Shown piece after piece: positions 24,712-34,458 of a stretch of 64,000 nucleotides of DNA (its first letter is position 1; each line of letters starts with the position of its first letter). Position numbers and translations under genes: made by a program. Location: positions 5,580,001 to 5,644,000 of the forward strand of contig NZ_JAGKQQ010000001.1 in the NCBI RefSeq assembly GCF_017939745.1, written 5' to 3'. The stretch is from Gemmata palustris (GTDB taxonomy: Bacteria > Planctomycetota > Planctomycetia > Gemmatales > Gemmataceae). Below the pieces are notes generated by a model. The model searched no databases. It saw nothing but the letters and a program-made list of their open reading frames with translations, and was not told the origin of the DNA.

Positions 24712-25347
24712 ATGAGCGAGTCCGCGCCCGCGTCCGACGACGCGACCTCTCCAACACTGCTGCACGACGCGCGGAACCGCGACCCGGGGGCGTGGCGCCG
24801 ACTGGTTCACCTCTACAGCCCCGCGATCTTCCGCTGGGCGAAGCGCACCGGCCTGAGTGACGAGGACGCGGGCGACATCGTTCAGGACGTGTGGGCCTCG
24901 GTCAGCTCCGCCCTGGAGCGGTTCCGCCGGGACCGGCGGACGGACACCTTTCGCGGCTGGCTCTGGACGGTGACCCGTAACAAGGTGCGTGACCTCGCGC
25001 GGCGCCGCGAAGAGTCCGCGGCAGCGGCCGGGGGCACGGACGCGCAACAGATACTCAACCACGTTCCCGAAGCGGAACCGCCGGACGCCGTCGACGCCGA
25101 TTCCGCGGAGTGGCTGAACCGGGCGCTCGACCTGGTGCGCCCCGACTTCGAGGAGAGCACCTGGCAGGCGTTCTGGCGGATGGTGGTGCAGGGGCAACCG
25201 GCGCGCGACGTGGCCGAAGCCCTGGGCATGGCCCCGAACGCGGTACACCAAGCGAAGTTCCGCGTGGTCAAGCGGTTGCGCCAGGAGCTCGAGCTCATCG
25301 GAGCGGCCGACGACCCGTCGTTCACGAATCTTTTCCCAGTCGCGTAA
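24712..25347 (+). CDS. ECF-type RNA polymerase sigma factor, kinase-linked group
   Basis: 211 residues. Region 2 includes DEDAGDIVQDVWASVSSAL and the FRGWLWTVTRNKVRDLARR helix; region 4 includes ALGMAPNAVHQAKFRVVKRL, a normal helix-turn-helix. Between them is an acidic, Ala-rich linker. It directs RNA polymerase to a special promoter set. The kinase gene with an anti-sigma-like zinc finger starts 34 bp downstream, so they form a module of the type known from Gemmata, where the kinase is thought to control the sigma factor. ATG at 24712 begins with MSESAP. The second such module is at 44214-47268. Confidence 0.9.
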   Translation: MSESAPASDDATSPTLLHDARNRDPGAWRRLVHLYSPAIFRWAKRTGLSDEDAGDIVQDVWASVSSALERFRRDRRTDTFRGWLWTVTRNKVRDLARRREESAAAAGGTDAQQILNHVPEAEPPDAVDADSAEWLNRALDLVRPDFEESTWQAFWRMVVQGQPARDVAEALGMAPNAVHQAKFRVVKRLRQELELIGAADDPSFTNLFPVA

Positions 25348-25381
25348 GAGGTCCGCGTTAAGTGGAGGGGAGAGGCCCACG

Positions 25382-27412
25382 ATGCCAACACCTTGCCCCC
25401 CGCCCAACGAACTCGCCCGGTACGCCGCCGGGGACTGTGACGACGCGCGCGCCTCGGAACTGGTCGAGCACCTCGGTCACTGCGACCGGTGCCTCGACCG
25501 GCTGGACGGACTCGCGCGTCCCGGCCCGCGGTGCCCGGCGCGCGACCCTTCTTCCGGCGCGCCGGCGGCACTCGCCGCTGCGGTCGGGCGCGTTTTGGGG
25601 GCGCCACCGGCTCCCGCGGACGTGCCGCCGGAAATCCCGGGCTACCGCGTCATGGAACGGTTGGGGCAGGGCGGCATGGGAACGGTCTTCAAGGCGGTTC
25701 ACGTGCGGCTGGGCAAAGTCGTTGCGCTCAAGGTCATTCGGGGCGCGCGGGACGCAGCCGCCGTCGCCCGGTTCGATCGCGAGATGCGCGCGGTCGGTCG
25801 GCTCGACCACCCGAACATCGTGCGCGCCTCCGACGCGGGCGAGGCGAACGGCGTTCACTTCCTAGTCATGGAGTACGTTCCGGGGGAAACGCTCGCACAG
25901 GTCGTGCGGTCCGGCGGCCCGATGGGGCTCGACCGGGCGCGCGCCGCGATCACCCAACTGGCCGCCGGGCTGGCGGTCGCCCACGCCGCCGGGATCGTCC
26001 ACCGAGACGTGAAACCCTCGAACGCGATCCTAACGCCCGACGGAACGGTGAAGTTGCTCGACCTGGGACTGGCGGCGCTGCCGGACGCGGCACCGGAGCG
26101 CACCTCGACGGAGGGCGCCGAATTGACGGCGGTCGACGGATCGAGCCTGACTCGGACCGGGCGCGCGATGGGTACCCGGGATTACATGGCCCCCGAACAG
26201 GCGACCGCGCCCGGGGCGGTGGACGCGCGGGCGGACGTGTACGGGCTCGGCGCGACGCTCTGGTTCTTGCTCACCGGCACGCCGCCGCCGCGCCACGGGC
26301 TGCCACACGGGTCACTCCCTGGGGCACTGTCCCGCGAGGTGTGGCACCAGTTTCTCGCGAACGACCCGGGGGCGCGCCTGCCGTCCGCTCGGTCCGTCAC
26401 GGTGCGCTTGTTTCGGCCGGTCCCGCGCCGGCGCAAAGTCATTCGGGTGGTCGGGGTACTCGTTACGACTCTCGTCGCGGGGGCCGCGGGAATGGCGCTC
26501 CGCGCGCCGCACCATCCAGAAACCTCTCCACCCGTACCGGCCCCGGCTCCCGCGATCGGCCGGTTGCCGTTCGACGCAGGAACCGCGAAACGATTACAGG
26601 ACGTGTGGGCCGATCATTCTCAGGTTCCGGTCCGGCTCGCCAACCAGCACGGAATGAACTTCGTGCTGATCCCGCCCGGCGAACTGGGGCTGACGGCCGA
26701 GTGCCGCACGACAATTACCCGGCCGTACTACCTAGCGACGACGGAAACGACGATCGGGCTGTACCGGCGGTTCGTCGATGCGACCGGGCACCGCACCGCG
26801 GCCGAGGTGGACGAAAAGGGCGGCTACTTCCTCGATTTTGCCGCACCCGCGGGCAAGAAGTTCCAGCGCGGCCCGCAGTTCAATTGGCGCACGCCAGGGC
26901 ACCCCGAAGCGACCGACCGGTACCCCGTGGTTCACCTGAGTTGGGACGACGCGGTAGCGTTCTGCGAATGGTTGTCGCGCACCGACGGGCGCCGGTACCG
27001 TTTGCCGACCGAGGCCGAGTGGGTCTGGGCGGCGCGGTGCGGGAACGAGAGCGAGGTCGGGGAACCGGTGCTGAGGGCCAAGCCGTTCGACGCGCCCTGG
27101 CAGGTGGACGAGTGGACCCGCGCGAACGCGGGCACCCCGCCCGCGCCGAAAGCGGTGGGCGGGCGCGGCGCGAACGTATGGGGCGTACACGACATTCTCG
27201 GAAACGTCCGCGAGATCTGCCGTGATGAATTCGACGCGCTCCCCGCGGGGGCGTGGACCGATTACGTGAAGCTCGGCACGCACCACCAATTTCACGTGAT
27301 TCAAGGGGGCTGCTATTACTCGCCCCGACTTCCGCTGCGGGAGCACCGCGGGCGGTTGGAGTCGCACACCTTCGACACCGGGTTCCGCGTGGCGCTCGAC
27401 CCCGCACCGTAA
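25382..27412 (+). CDS. Zinc-finger/Ser-Thr kinase with C-terminal FGE-sulfatase-like domain
   Basis: 676 residues. Order: zinc-finger (His30-x3-Cys34-x2-Cys37, ELVEHLGHCDRC); kinase (about 88-345) with GQGGMGTV loop, Lys117, HRD-type catalytic HRDVKPSN (Asp209), DLG in place of DFG (Asp227) and MAPEQ; one membrane helix (354-373); then a formylglycine-generating-enzyme/EgtB-like domain (about 415-676) with PPGELGL, YLATTETTIGLYRRFV, DAVAFCEWLS, YRLPTEAEWVWAARCG and GNVREIC. The domain may bind ligand rather than catalyse. It follows the sigma factor gene by 34 bp. ATG at 25382 after GGAGGGGAG. Confidence 0.93.
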   Translation: MPTPCPPPNELARYAAGDCDDARASELVEHLGHCDRCLDRLDGLARPGPRCPARDPSSGAPAALAAAVGRVLGAPPAPADVPPEIPGYRVMERLGQGGMGTVFKAVHVRLGKVVALKVIRGARDAAAVARFDREMRAVGRLDHPNIVRASDAGEANGVHFLVMEYVPGETLAQVVRSGGPMGLDRARAAITQLAAGLAVAHAAGIVHRDVKPSNAILTPDGTVKLLDLGLAALPDAAPERTSTEGAELTAVDGSSLTRTGRAMGTRDYMAPEQATAPGAVDARADVYGLGATLWFLLTGTPPPRHGLPHGSLPGALSREVWHQFLANDPGARLPSARSVTVRLFRPVPRRRKVIRVVGVLVTTLVAGAAGMALRAPHHPETSPPVPAPAPAIGRLPFDAGTAKRLQDVWADHSQVPVRLANQHGMNFVLIPPGELGLTAECRTTITRPYYLATTETTIGLYRRFVDATGHRTAAEVDEKGGYFLDFAAPAGKKFQRGPQFNWRTPGHPEATDRYPVVHLSWDDAVAFCEWLSRTDGRRYRLPTEAEWVWAARCGNESEVGEPVLRAKPFDAPWQVDEWTRANAGTPPAPKAVGGRGANVWGVHDILGNVREICRDEFDALPAGAWTDYVKLGTHHQFHVIQGGCYYSPRLPLREHRGRLESHTFDTGFRVALDPAP

Positions 27413-27485
27413 TGAACGGTGCGGTGCCCCTCTACTCGCTCTCGGTCACCCGATCAAACACGGAAAGGAGCGCGAAGAGCCGCAC

Positions 27486-30400
27486 TTACGGCTTCTTCAA
27501 ACTCTTGCACCACTCGGTCATCAGTTCCACCCCGAGCGCGTCCACGCGACTCGACGACAGTGGCGGCATCTGACCCGAGTTCGGCCCGCGCTGGCCGATG
27601 CGGTGAATCACCACGCTCTTCTCCGGTGCCCCCGGCGCGATGAGCTTCGCGCCCTTCAGGTCGAACGTCTGGTGAACCGGGGTCGCGCCGATGAGACGCA
27701 TCTTGTCCCACTCGGTGGGGAAGTCGAGTTGCATCTGGGCGTTCCCGCCGCCGGCTTCGACGTGGCAGGTCGCGCAGTTCGTGTGCAGCCACGCCTTCGC
27801 GCGGGCGGTCAGGTCTTGCGTCTTGTCGTAAGGGTCGGCCAACTTCTTCAGCCCCGCGGGCGGCGCCGGTAACATCCCGGTCGGCTTCGGCTCGCGCTGG
27901 TTCGGCTGCTGCTTGCTCGTAGCGTCCTTTATTGCCCCCTCCACCTCGCCGGCCCAGGCCACGTTTAAGAGGCCCAGGCGCTCGAGCACGCGGAGCTGGT
28001 TGTCCGTGCGCCCGCTGAGGTAGGTGTAGTCCTTGTTCATCTGCACTTCGCACAGCCCCAGAACGTAGTTTGCAGCGCGACTGTGACACACCATGCACTC
28101 GGCCCGGCTCGGGTAGTGCCACGCCTGCTGGCGCGCACCGGTCGCGGTGGCGACCGTGAACGTGCGATCGAGCCCCGGGGAGTCCACAAGGGTGGCGTCG
28201 GTCCCGGCCTCGTTCCACACGTAGGAATAGCCGTACCACTCGCCGTCCTGCTTCGTCATGAACCGCGTTTCGATCCACTTCCGGGTGCTCGGGTCGCCCT
28301 CTTTTAGCTCGAGCGCGAAACTCTTCACGAGCACGGCTTTGTCGGGCATGTCCCACCCGCCGTTGCGCTTGAACTGGATCGTGCCTTCGGGCACCGCCAG
28401 GAAGCGCTCCTTGTGCGCCCCGTCGGACCAGAACGGCGCGTTGACCGAGTACGGGATCACGCCCGGCTTCATCGCGTGGTCCTTCACCGAATCGAACAGC
28501 CCACTGTCGCTCAGTTTTTTGGGGAACGTGCCCGCGTGCTTGGCCGTGTTGGGTGCGAGCGTGTAAAGCCCGCCGTCACCGGCCGCGGAGTGGTGGCAGA
28601 TTAAAAGTTCGCCGTCGGGATCGAGTGCGAAGCTCGTGATCTTCAGCGTGGTGATCGCGATCTTCTTGTGCCACTCGATCTTCGTCCCGGTGTGCTTCAC
28701 GGCCCAGATGTGCCCGGTGCTGTAGTCGCCGTAGATGTACGCGCCCTTCAAGTCGGGGTGTTTGGCGCCGTGATACACCACCCCACCCGTCAGCGATCTC
28801 GCTTCCGAGTGGTGGTGCTCCACGGTGGGTTTACTGATCGGCGTCGGGCCGGCTTTGCGGTTCGGGTAGAACGGGTGGCTGCCCTCCATCACGCTCCACC
28901 CGTAATTGTCGCCCTTCTCCACCAAGTAGGCTTGTTCCCACAAGTCTTGCCCGTTCTGGCCGACCCAGAGCTGTTTCGTCTTCGCGTCGAAGGTGATGCG
29001 CCACGGGTTGCGCAGCCCGTATGCCCACGTCTCGGGGGCAAAGTCCTTCTTGCCCACATACGGGTTGTCCTTCGGTACGCTGTACGCTTTCCCCTCAGCG
29101 GGTGAATCGACGTCGATGCGAAGCACCTTCGCGAGAAGCAGGTCCGTGCGCTGTCCCGTCAGATTCGTGTCGGAGTCGGAAGTCCCGTCACCGCTGGTGA
29201 CGAACATCGTGCCGTCGCTCCCGAAACACACCGCACACCCGTTGTGGCCGTCGGACTCCCATTCGATGATGGTCTTCGCGCTCTTGGGATCGAGATCGTG
29301 CGGCGCGTTCTTGCTCATCGTGTAGCGGGTGATCGTGCTCCACTTGCCCTTGCGCCCGGGTGTCGCTCCGTTCCAGCCGATGTAGACGTACCGGTTCTCC
29401 GCGAACTTCGGGTGGAACGCGATGTCATAGGCGGTCCCGCCGTTCGGCGTCTCCATCAGCTTCACCGCGTCCTTGTTGGTCGTCGCTGCACCATACGCGG
29501 CACGCCACATCTGCGTCGGCCCGTAGGGTTGCGGTTGCGTGATGAGGAGCAGATCCGCGGTACCCGGAATCGGCTCCACGCGAATCGGGAACTCCGGTCG
29601 GTACTTGTCGAGGGCACGGACCGCGATGAACGGCGGCGGGGGATCGGGAAAACCAACGACCGTGGACGTGGTGAGCGGCGCGCGATTCTCGATCCCGAAC
29701 GGTTTCGCGGTGGTGGCGTCCGGGCCGACGAACGCGAGCGTCGCGTAGTCTTCACTTTGGTGGAAGAACGGCGGGATCTTCTTCTTCGTGATCGGCGCGA
29801 CACACGATAGTTCTTCGTTCTTCCAGTTCGTGTTGTAGTCGAACCGGCAAAGATTCAGTTTCCACTTCTCGCCCGCGACCGGCCGGCCCCCGGTGCGCAG
29901 GAAGTCCGTCCACGGGATTCGGCCCTCCACGCTCCACCCCTTGTCGACGTCATCGCGCTTGTTAAGTGTGCCGTTTAACTTCACCTTCGATTCCATTCGG
30001 AACGTGCCCACCTTCGACTGCTTCGCGATCGAGTCCAGATCGTACTTTGGGTAAAAGGCATCGAATCGCGTGCCCGCAGCGCTCACCTGGAACTCGTAGT
30101 AACCGGTCTTCTCAAAATCCGGGCGCAAGAAGAGCTCGAACACGTCGTTCTTCCACAAATCGCCATCGTGCTCGGTGATGTCCGCGAAGAGGTCGGAGTC
30201 TTCCATCTCGGCGTGGAAGTATAGGTATTCGCGGTCCCAGAGGAGTTTCGCCGTGGTCGCAGTGCGGGCCATGCGAGCCGCGTCCCCGAGCCACGGCACG
30301 TGAAATGCGTTAATCGATTGTGCGTGCTTCCAGGCCGCCTCGTCCGCAACGCCATCAAGGGCGATGGGGGTATCCGCCCAGCGGCACTCGAAGTGACTCG

Positions 30401-30551
30401 GTGGGGCCTGCTTGTACGGTTCCGGGACGGGGCGTTCGGGCTTTGCGTCGGTTTGTGAACGGGACGAACTGCCAGAGCCCACTGCGAGAATCAAAGAGCC
30501 AAGCGCGACGAACGCGAGAGCCACACGGAGGAGTCGAGCGTGAGGAGGCAT
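27486..30551 (-). CDS. CBM9 / PQQ-type sugar dehydrogenase / c-type cytochrome fusion
   Basis: 1021 residues. Signal-like hydrophobic segment about 8-25 (VALAFVALGSLILAVG). Residues about 45-265: carbohydrate-binding CBM9-like sandwich (FECRWADTPIALDGVADEAA). About 285-650: soluble glucose dehydrogenase-like beta-propeller (GSDGTMFVTSGDGTSDSD, ETWAYGLRNPWRITFD, GDNYGWSVMEGSHP). The last part has CMVCHSRAA and a haem site NCATCHVEAG with cytochrome c features near the end. Together these suggest a periplasmic enzyme that binds a sugar, oxidises it and passes electrons to haem. ATG at 30551 is chosen over 30614 since it starts at the basic head of the signal. Confidence 0.85.
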   Translation of the reverse strand: MPPHARLLRVALAFVALGSLILAVGSGSSSRSQTDAKPERPVPEPYKQAPPSHFECRWADTPIALDGVADEAAWKHAQSINAFHVPWLGDAARMARTATTAKLLWDREYLYFHAEMEDSDLFADITEHDGDLWKNDVFELFLRPDFEKTGYYEFQVSAAGTRFDAFYPKYDLDSIAKQSKVGTFRMESKVKLNGTLNKRDDVDKGWSVEGRIPWTDFLRTGGRPVAGEKWKLNLCRFDYNTNWKNEELSCVAPITKKKIPPFFHQSEDYATLAFVGPDATTAKPFGIENRAPLTTSTVVGFPDPPPPFIAVRALDKYRPEFPIRVEPIPGTADLLLITQPQPYGPTQMWRAAYGAATTNKDAVKLMETPNGGTAYDIAFHPKFAENRYVYIGWNGATPGRKGKWSTITRYTMSKNAPHDLDPKSAKTIIEWESDGHNGCAVCFGSDGTMFVTSGDGTSDSDTNLTGQRTDLLLAKVLRIDVDSPAEGKAYSVPKDNPYVGKKDFAPETWAYGLRNPWRITFDAKTKQLWVGQNGQDLWEQAYLVEKGDNYGWSVMEGSHPFYPNRKAGPTPISKPTVEHHHSEARSLTGGVVYHGAKHPDLKGAYIYGDYSTGHIWAVKHTGTKIEWHKKIAITTLKITSFALDPDGELLICHHSAAGDGGLYTLAPNTAKHAGTFPKKLSDSGLFDSVKDHAMKPGVIPYSVNAPFWSDGAHKERFLAVPEGTIQFKRNGGWDMPDKAVLVKSFALELKEGDPSTRKWIETRFMTKQDGEWYGYSYVWNEAGTDATLVDSPGLDRTFTVATATGARQQAWHYPSRAECMVCHSRAANYVLGLCEVQMNKDYTYLSGRTDNQLRVLERLGLLNVAWAGEVEGAIKDATSKQQPNQREPKPTGMLPAPPAGLKKLADPYDKTQDLTARAKAWLHTNCATCHVEAGGGNAQMQLDFPTEWDKMRLIGATPVHQTFDLKGAKLIAPGAPEKSVVIHRIGQRGPNSGQMPPLSSSRVDALGVELMTEWCKSLKKP

Positions 30552-30610
30552 GTGCGAAAACTCAACACGGGTGAGTGGCAGATTCGCACATGGTACCCGC
30601 ACGAGGGTGC

Positions 30611-30643
30611 GCAAAAAAGCCCCCGCTCAGGATGAGCGGGGGC
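30611..30643 (-). terminator. Intrinsic terminator of the FG-GAP protein gene
   Basis: Perfect 11-bp stem (30619-30629 with 30633-30643) and a 3-base loop, followed on the minus strand by TTTTTT (30613-30618). It ends transcription of 30674-33082 about 60 bp before the next minus-strand gene starts. Confidence 0.92.
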
Positions 30644-30673
30644 GCCCCAAATGTCCGGTCTTTGACAACTTAC

Positions 30674-33082
30674 TCAGCCGACGAACACGCTGGTGGTGAG
30701 TCCGGGGAACGCATCGATCCACTGGACCCCGGTCGGGTTCGGCGGGATCAGGTTCGCCGACGTAACCAGGCCCACGCGCCCGTTGGTCGAGTTGCCCGAG
30801 GTGAGCATGACGTCGGTGCGCCCGTCGCCGTCCGCGTCCACCGCGGTCACGCGCAGGCCGCTGGTGTCCCCGGTCCAGGCGATCGTGCTGACCAGGTCGA
30901 GTTGCCCCTGCCCGGTGGTAAGTGCTCGCCCGCTGACGATCCGCAGGTGCGCGGGGCCGCTGCCCGGCCCGGCGATGATGTCCGCGAACCCGTCGCCGTC
31001 CACATCGCCCACCGTGAGGTTCAACCCGGCGGTCATGGTGGGTGAATACATATAGAAGTCGTTCACCAACTTCCGCGGCCCCTGCCCTAGCGCGAGTGAC
31101 CGGCCATCGAACGTGGCCACGTGCGGTCCGGCACCGTACCCGGCGCCAGTGACGAGGTCCGCGTACCCGTCGCGGTTCAGGTCGCCCATTGACACACGGA
31201 CCCCGCCGAGGAACCCCGGCGCGTAGGCATAGAAGCTCGCCAGTTCGGTCATTCCGCGCCCGCTGAACACCTTCACGTGCGGCACGTTGCCCAGATCAGT
31301 ACCGATCGCGATATCGGGCACGCCGTCCGCGTTCAGGTCGCCGGCCGCGACCCACAGCCCGCCCTGGTACCCGGGGAACGGGTCGAAGTCCGCGATCATG
31401 GCCGCGGTCGCGCCGTCCCACACGCGGACGCGCGCGGCGATGCCCGCGCCGCTGGCAGTAATGAGGTCCGCGACCCCGTCGCCGTTGATATCCGCCCGCG
31501 CGATGCGCACCCCGCCGCGGTAGCCGTCGCCGAACGGCTTCACGGTCATCGCCAGGCTGCCGTTCGGCCGGTACACGAGCACCTGCGTCGTCGTGACACC
31601 GGCGCCGGACGCGACCGCCCACCCGGTCGGCAAGGCTGTTGAGGTGCCCGACGATACGGGCAGCGCGACCGGTGGGGAAGTGACAATCGGTGGCGAGGGC
31701 GCAACCGGCGGAGAGTTCGAGACCGGAGGCAAGGCGGACCCGTATGGCGCGTTCACGTCAACCACCGCGAAATCGGTGCGGACCGGGTTCTTGTTCCCAT
31801 CAACTGTGCTGGTCGCTTGCAAGCCGGCGAACGTTGTCTGCCCTTTGAATGTCGCGGCGACCGGGAAGAAGAGCTGGTTGCGGATCGGGTCGGTTTGGCG
31901 GAACACCGTTGAGAGCGACCACGCCGAGCCGTTGAGCGTCGCGAGCCGAATTTGGCCCGCGAACTCGTTCGCGTAACTCACGGGAAGGTGTTCGCCCGCT
32001 TCGTCAGAGAAAACGATGTTCGCGCGCCCGGAGGCATCGAAATACAGTTGCGGCGCGAATCCGGTGAACCGCGCGCCGTCCCCCGCAACGTACCCGTCGG
32101 GCGTGCTCGTGACCGTGGCGTGCGTCCACCCGCCCGCGGTGAGGGTGTGGTACATCAGCTTCGAGCTCTGGGGGGAGCCGGTGTTGTACCGGTCCACGTA
32201 GTAGCTCGCGATCGCGATTTGGTCGCCCGGTCCAACAGCCACGCTCGCCCCCAGGCCCGCGTCGGCGGTGCTGTCCAGTGGGGCCATCACCGTTTGCGAC
32301 GCCCACGCACCGCCCCGGTTGGTGGCGTACATCAGCGTGCTGTTCACCGTGGAGAACGCGCCCGCGATGTAGAACTGCGGTGTGTAGGTCACGTGCGCGT
32401 GATTCGTGGAATCGACCGCCAGTGACAGGAACCGCGGGGTCCACCGGCCCCCCGTGAACCACACGTCCTGGCTCAGGTCGGCCGTGTCCGCGATCTTGGC
32501 GAAGCCCCACGCGCCGCCCGCGTTGGTGGCGTACATCAGCGTGCCCGTGCCGAAATTGCCCACGCCCGTGGCCGCAGCGTTGGTCTCGGTGAAGATCAGG
32601 TGAATCGAGTTGTTCGCCCCGGCTTCCGCGACGAGGTTGTTCGGCCCCCACTGGCTCATCCAGTTCGGGGTGATCGTCTCGACCTTCTGCCACCCGGCCG
32701 ACGTGCGAGCGTAGTGCTGGATCAGCGTCTGGTACCGGCCCGCGCCCCCGTTCCACTGTTTCTCGAGGAAGAGCGCGTGCGGGGTGCCGTCGGACGTGAA
32801 CACGAGCTGCGCCGTTTGCGACGCCCGCTCCACGGCATCGGCCGAGTTGTACTCGGCCGCGGTGAACGCGCCGGACGTGGCAACAGTTTGGGCCGACCAA
32901 GCGCCCGCTACACGGGACTGGTAGACGAGGTTCCCGCCGTTCCAGAGTAACTGACCCAGTTCGCCCGTGGGGCTGTACTGGGTCCAGTTGAACTCTCCGG
33001 CGGGAATAATGGAACCGGCTGGGTTCAGCCGGTCTTCCAGTAGCTCAACCTGAAGCGCGGGCGAGTACGCGCGTCGGAGCAT
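30674..33082 (-). CDS. Surface protein with FG-GAP repeats and L-E-D-R N-terminus
   Basis: 802 residues. Starts with a motif instead of a plain signal peptide: VELLEDRLNPAGS, similar to the LEPR-XLL type N-terminus of large exported planctomycete proteins. Residues 25-455 look like a sialidase/propeller-like beta domain (FTSDGTPHALFLE, NSIHLIFTETN, LAVDSTNHAHVTY). A Pro-rich linker (457-485) follows. Residues 495-800 carry five FG-GAP/VCBS units, each with a Ca-binding D-x-D/N-x-D-G core: DINGDGVADL, DLNADGVPDI, DLNRDGYADL, DVDGDGFADI, DADGDGRTDV. Likely exported and calcium-bound on the surface. ATG at 33082. Confidence 0.85.
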   Translation of the reverse strand: MLRRAYSPALQVELLEDRLNPAGSIIPAGEFNWTQYSPTGELGQLLWNGGNLVYQSRVAGAWSAQTVATSGAFTAAEYNSADAVERASQTAQLVFTSDGTPHALFLEKQWNGGAGRYQTLIQHYARTSAGWQKVETITPNWMSQWGPNNLVAEAGANNSIHLIFTETNAAATGVGNFGTGTLMYATNAGGAWGFAKIADTADLSQDVWFTGGRWTPRFLSLAVDSTNHAHVTYTPQFYIAGAFSTVNSTLMYATNRGGAWASQTVMAPLDSTADAGLGASVAVGPGDQIAIASYYVDRYNTGSPQSSKLMYHTLTAGGWTHATVTSTPDGYVAGDGARFTGFAPQLYFDASGRANIVFSDEAGEHLPVSYANEFAGQIRLATLNGSAWSLSTVFRQTDPIRNQLFFPVAATFKGQTTFAGLQATSTVDGNKNPVRTDFAVVDVNAPYGSALPPVSNSPPVAPSPPIVTSPPVALPVSSGTSTALPTGWAVASGAGVTTTQVLVYRPNGSLAMTVKPFGDGYRGGVRIARADINGDGVADLITASGAGIAARVRVWDGATAAMIADFDPFPGYQGGLWVAAGDLNADGVPDIAIGTDLGNVPHVKVFSGRGMTELASFYAYAPGFLGGVRVSMGDLNRDGYADLVTGAGYGAGPHVATFDGRSLALGQGPRKLVNDFYMYSPTMTAGLNLTVGDVDGDGFADIIAGPGSGPAHLRIVSGRALTTGQGQLDLVSTIAWTGDTSGLRVTAVDADGDGRTDVMLTSGNSTNGRVGLVTSANLIPPNPTGVQWIDAFPGLTTSVFVG

Positions 33083-33363
33083 CAGTCACCTGATGTGTGC
33101 GAGGTTCGGAACGGGGGAGCCGAACGTTTACATTCCGGGCGTATTTACCGGCGTTGCGACGGGCGGTCAATACGGCTTCGCCAGTGAACGAGGAAGTTTA
33201 ACCCCGCATTACTGCCGAAGTGAAGATCTCCTTACACTTCATCCCCTCCCTGAATGCGAATCGACTCGTACCTGACCCGATCGACCGCCAGCAGCGCACG
33301 TACTGGGGCGGGTTACCCGAATTACCACCGCTCCCTGACCGGCACCGCTGCGCGTAGAATGCG

Positions 33364-34401
33364 ATGATGGAACCCCTGGCGATCCGCACCGAAGGTCTGA
33401 CCCGCACGTACCGCAAGCCCCGCAAGCGGCGCTGGTGGTGGTCCAAATCAAAACCTGTTGGGGCCGAGGAGCGCGATTTCGTTGCCCTCGACCAAGTGTC
33501 CCTCGAGGTCCGCCCGGGTGAGCTGTTCGGGCTACTTGGGCCGAACGGTGCCGGGAAGACCACGCTCATCAAGATCCTAACGACCCTTCTCGCGCCGTCA
33601 TCCGGTTCCGCGCGCGTGGACGGTTTGGACGTGATTGCCGATGCGGAGCTGCTCCGCCCGCGCATCAACATGGTGTCCGGCGGCGAGTCGAGCGGGTACG
33701 GCATCTTGAACGTGCGCGAGAACCTGTGGCTCTTCGCGCGCATTTACGGTGTACCCACGGCCGTTGCGGAAGAACGCATCGACAAAATGCTCGGCGTCGT
33801 CGGGTTAACCGACAAAGCAACGAGCCGTATCAGCTACCTTTCGACCGGCCAGCGACAGAAAATGAACTTTTGTCGCGGGTTCATCACAGATCCCAAAATC
33901 CTGTTCCTTGATGAGCCGACGCTCGGGCTCGACGTGACGAGTGCGCGCGCAATTCGCACTTTTGTTAAAGATTGGATGAAGGAGCGCCCGGACCGCACGC
34001 TGCTCCTTACGACGCACTACATGGCCGAAGCGGACGAACTCTGCGACCGGCTCGCGATCATCGATCGGGGCAAGGTGCTCGCGTGCGACACGCCCGCCAA
34101 CCTGAAGCGCCAGGTGCAGAAGTACCCGATTTATGAGCTGAGCCTCGCACCGGGGCATCAAGGTTGGGGCGAAGTGAGCAAACTCCCCGGCGTCCACCAG
34201 GCCACGACAACCACCACACCCACGACGGTGGAACTTAAGGTGTCGTTGATTGAAGAACCGGCCATCGGTGCGGTGGTGCAGGCCCTCGTCACCGCCGGCG
34301 GACGCATTCTCACCATGAAGAAAGTGGAGCCGACCCTCGAAGACGTGTTCATTGAACTGGTCGGCCACGGGCTGACGGAAGACGAAGGGCCGAAGGGCTG
34401 A
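33364..34401 (+). CDS. ABC-2 type transporter ATPase
   Basis: 345 residues. Walker A GPNGAGKTTLI, signature YLSTGQRQKMNF, Walker B ILFLDEPTLGLD and switch HYMAEADE are all intact. The N-terminus has an insert of basic and Trp residues (RKPRKRRWWWSKSK, 18-31) before the normal first strand, as in NodI/DrrA-like subfamily members with a bulky start. C-terminal accessory domain (about 260-345). The permease gene starts 58 bp downstream. Start at 33364 (ATGATG) with a weak ribosome-binding site. Confidence 0.88.
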   Translation: MMEPLAIRTEGLTRTYRKPRKRRWWWSKSKPVGAEERDFVALDQVSLEVRPGELFGLLGPNGAGKTTLIKILTTLLAPSSGSARVDGLDVIADAELLRPRINMVSGGESSGYGILNVRENLWLFARIYGVPTAVAEERIDKMLGVVGLTDKATSRISYLSTGQRQKMNFCRGFITDPKILFLDEPTLGLDVTSARAIRTFVKDWMKERPDRTLLLTTHYMAEADELCDRLAIIDRGKVLACDTPANLKRQVQKYPIYELSLAPGHQGWGEVSKLPGVHQATTTTTPTTVELKVSLIEEPAIGAVVQALVTAGGRILTMKKVEPTLEDVFIELVGHGLTEDEGPKG

Positions 34402-34458
34402 GCGGACGAAAGGGATTGGGAACGGGTCATCGTCTCGAATGCGGAAAGAGGGTTCGCG

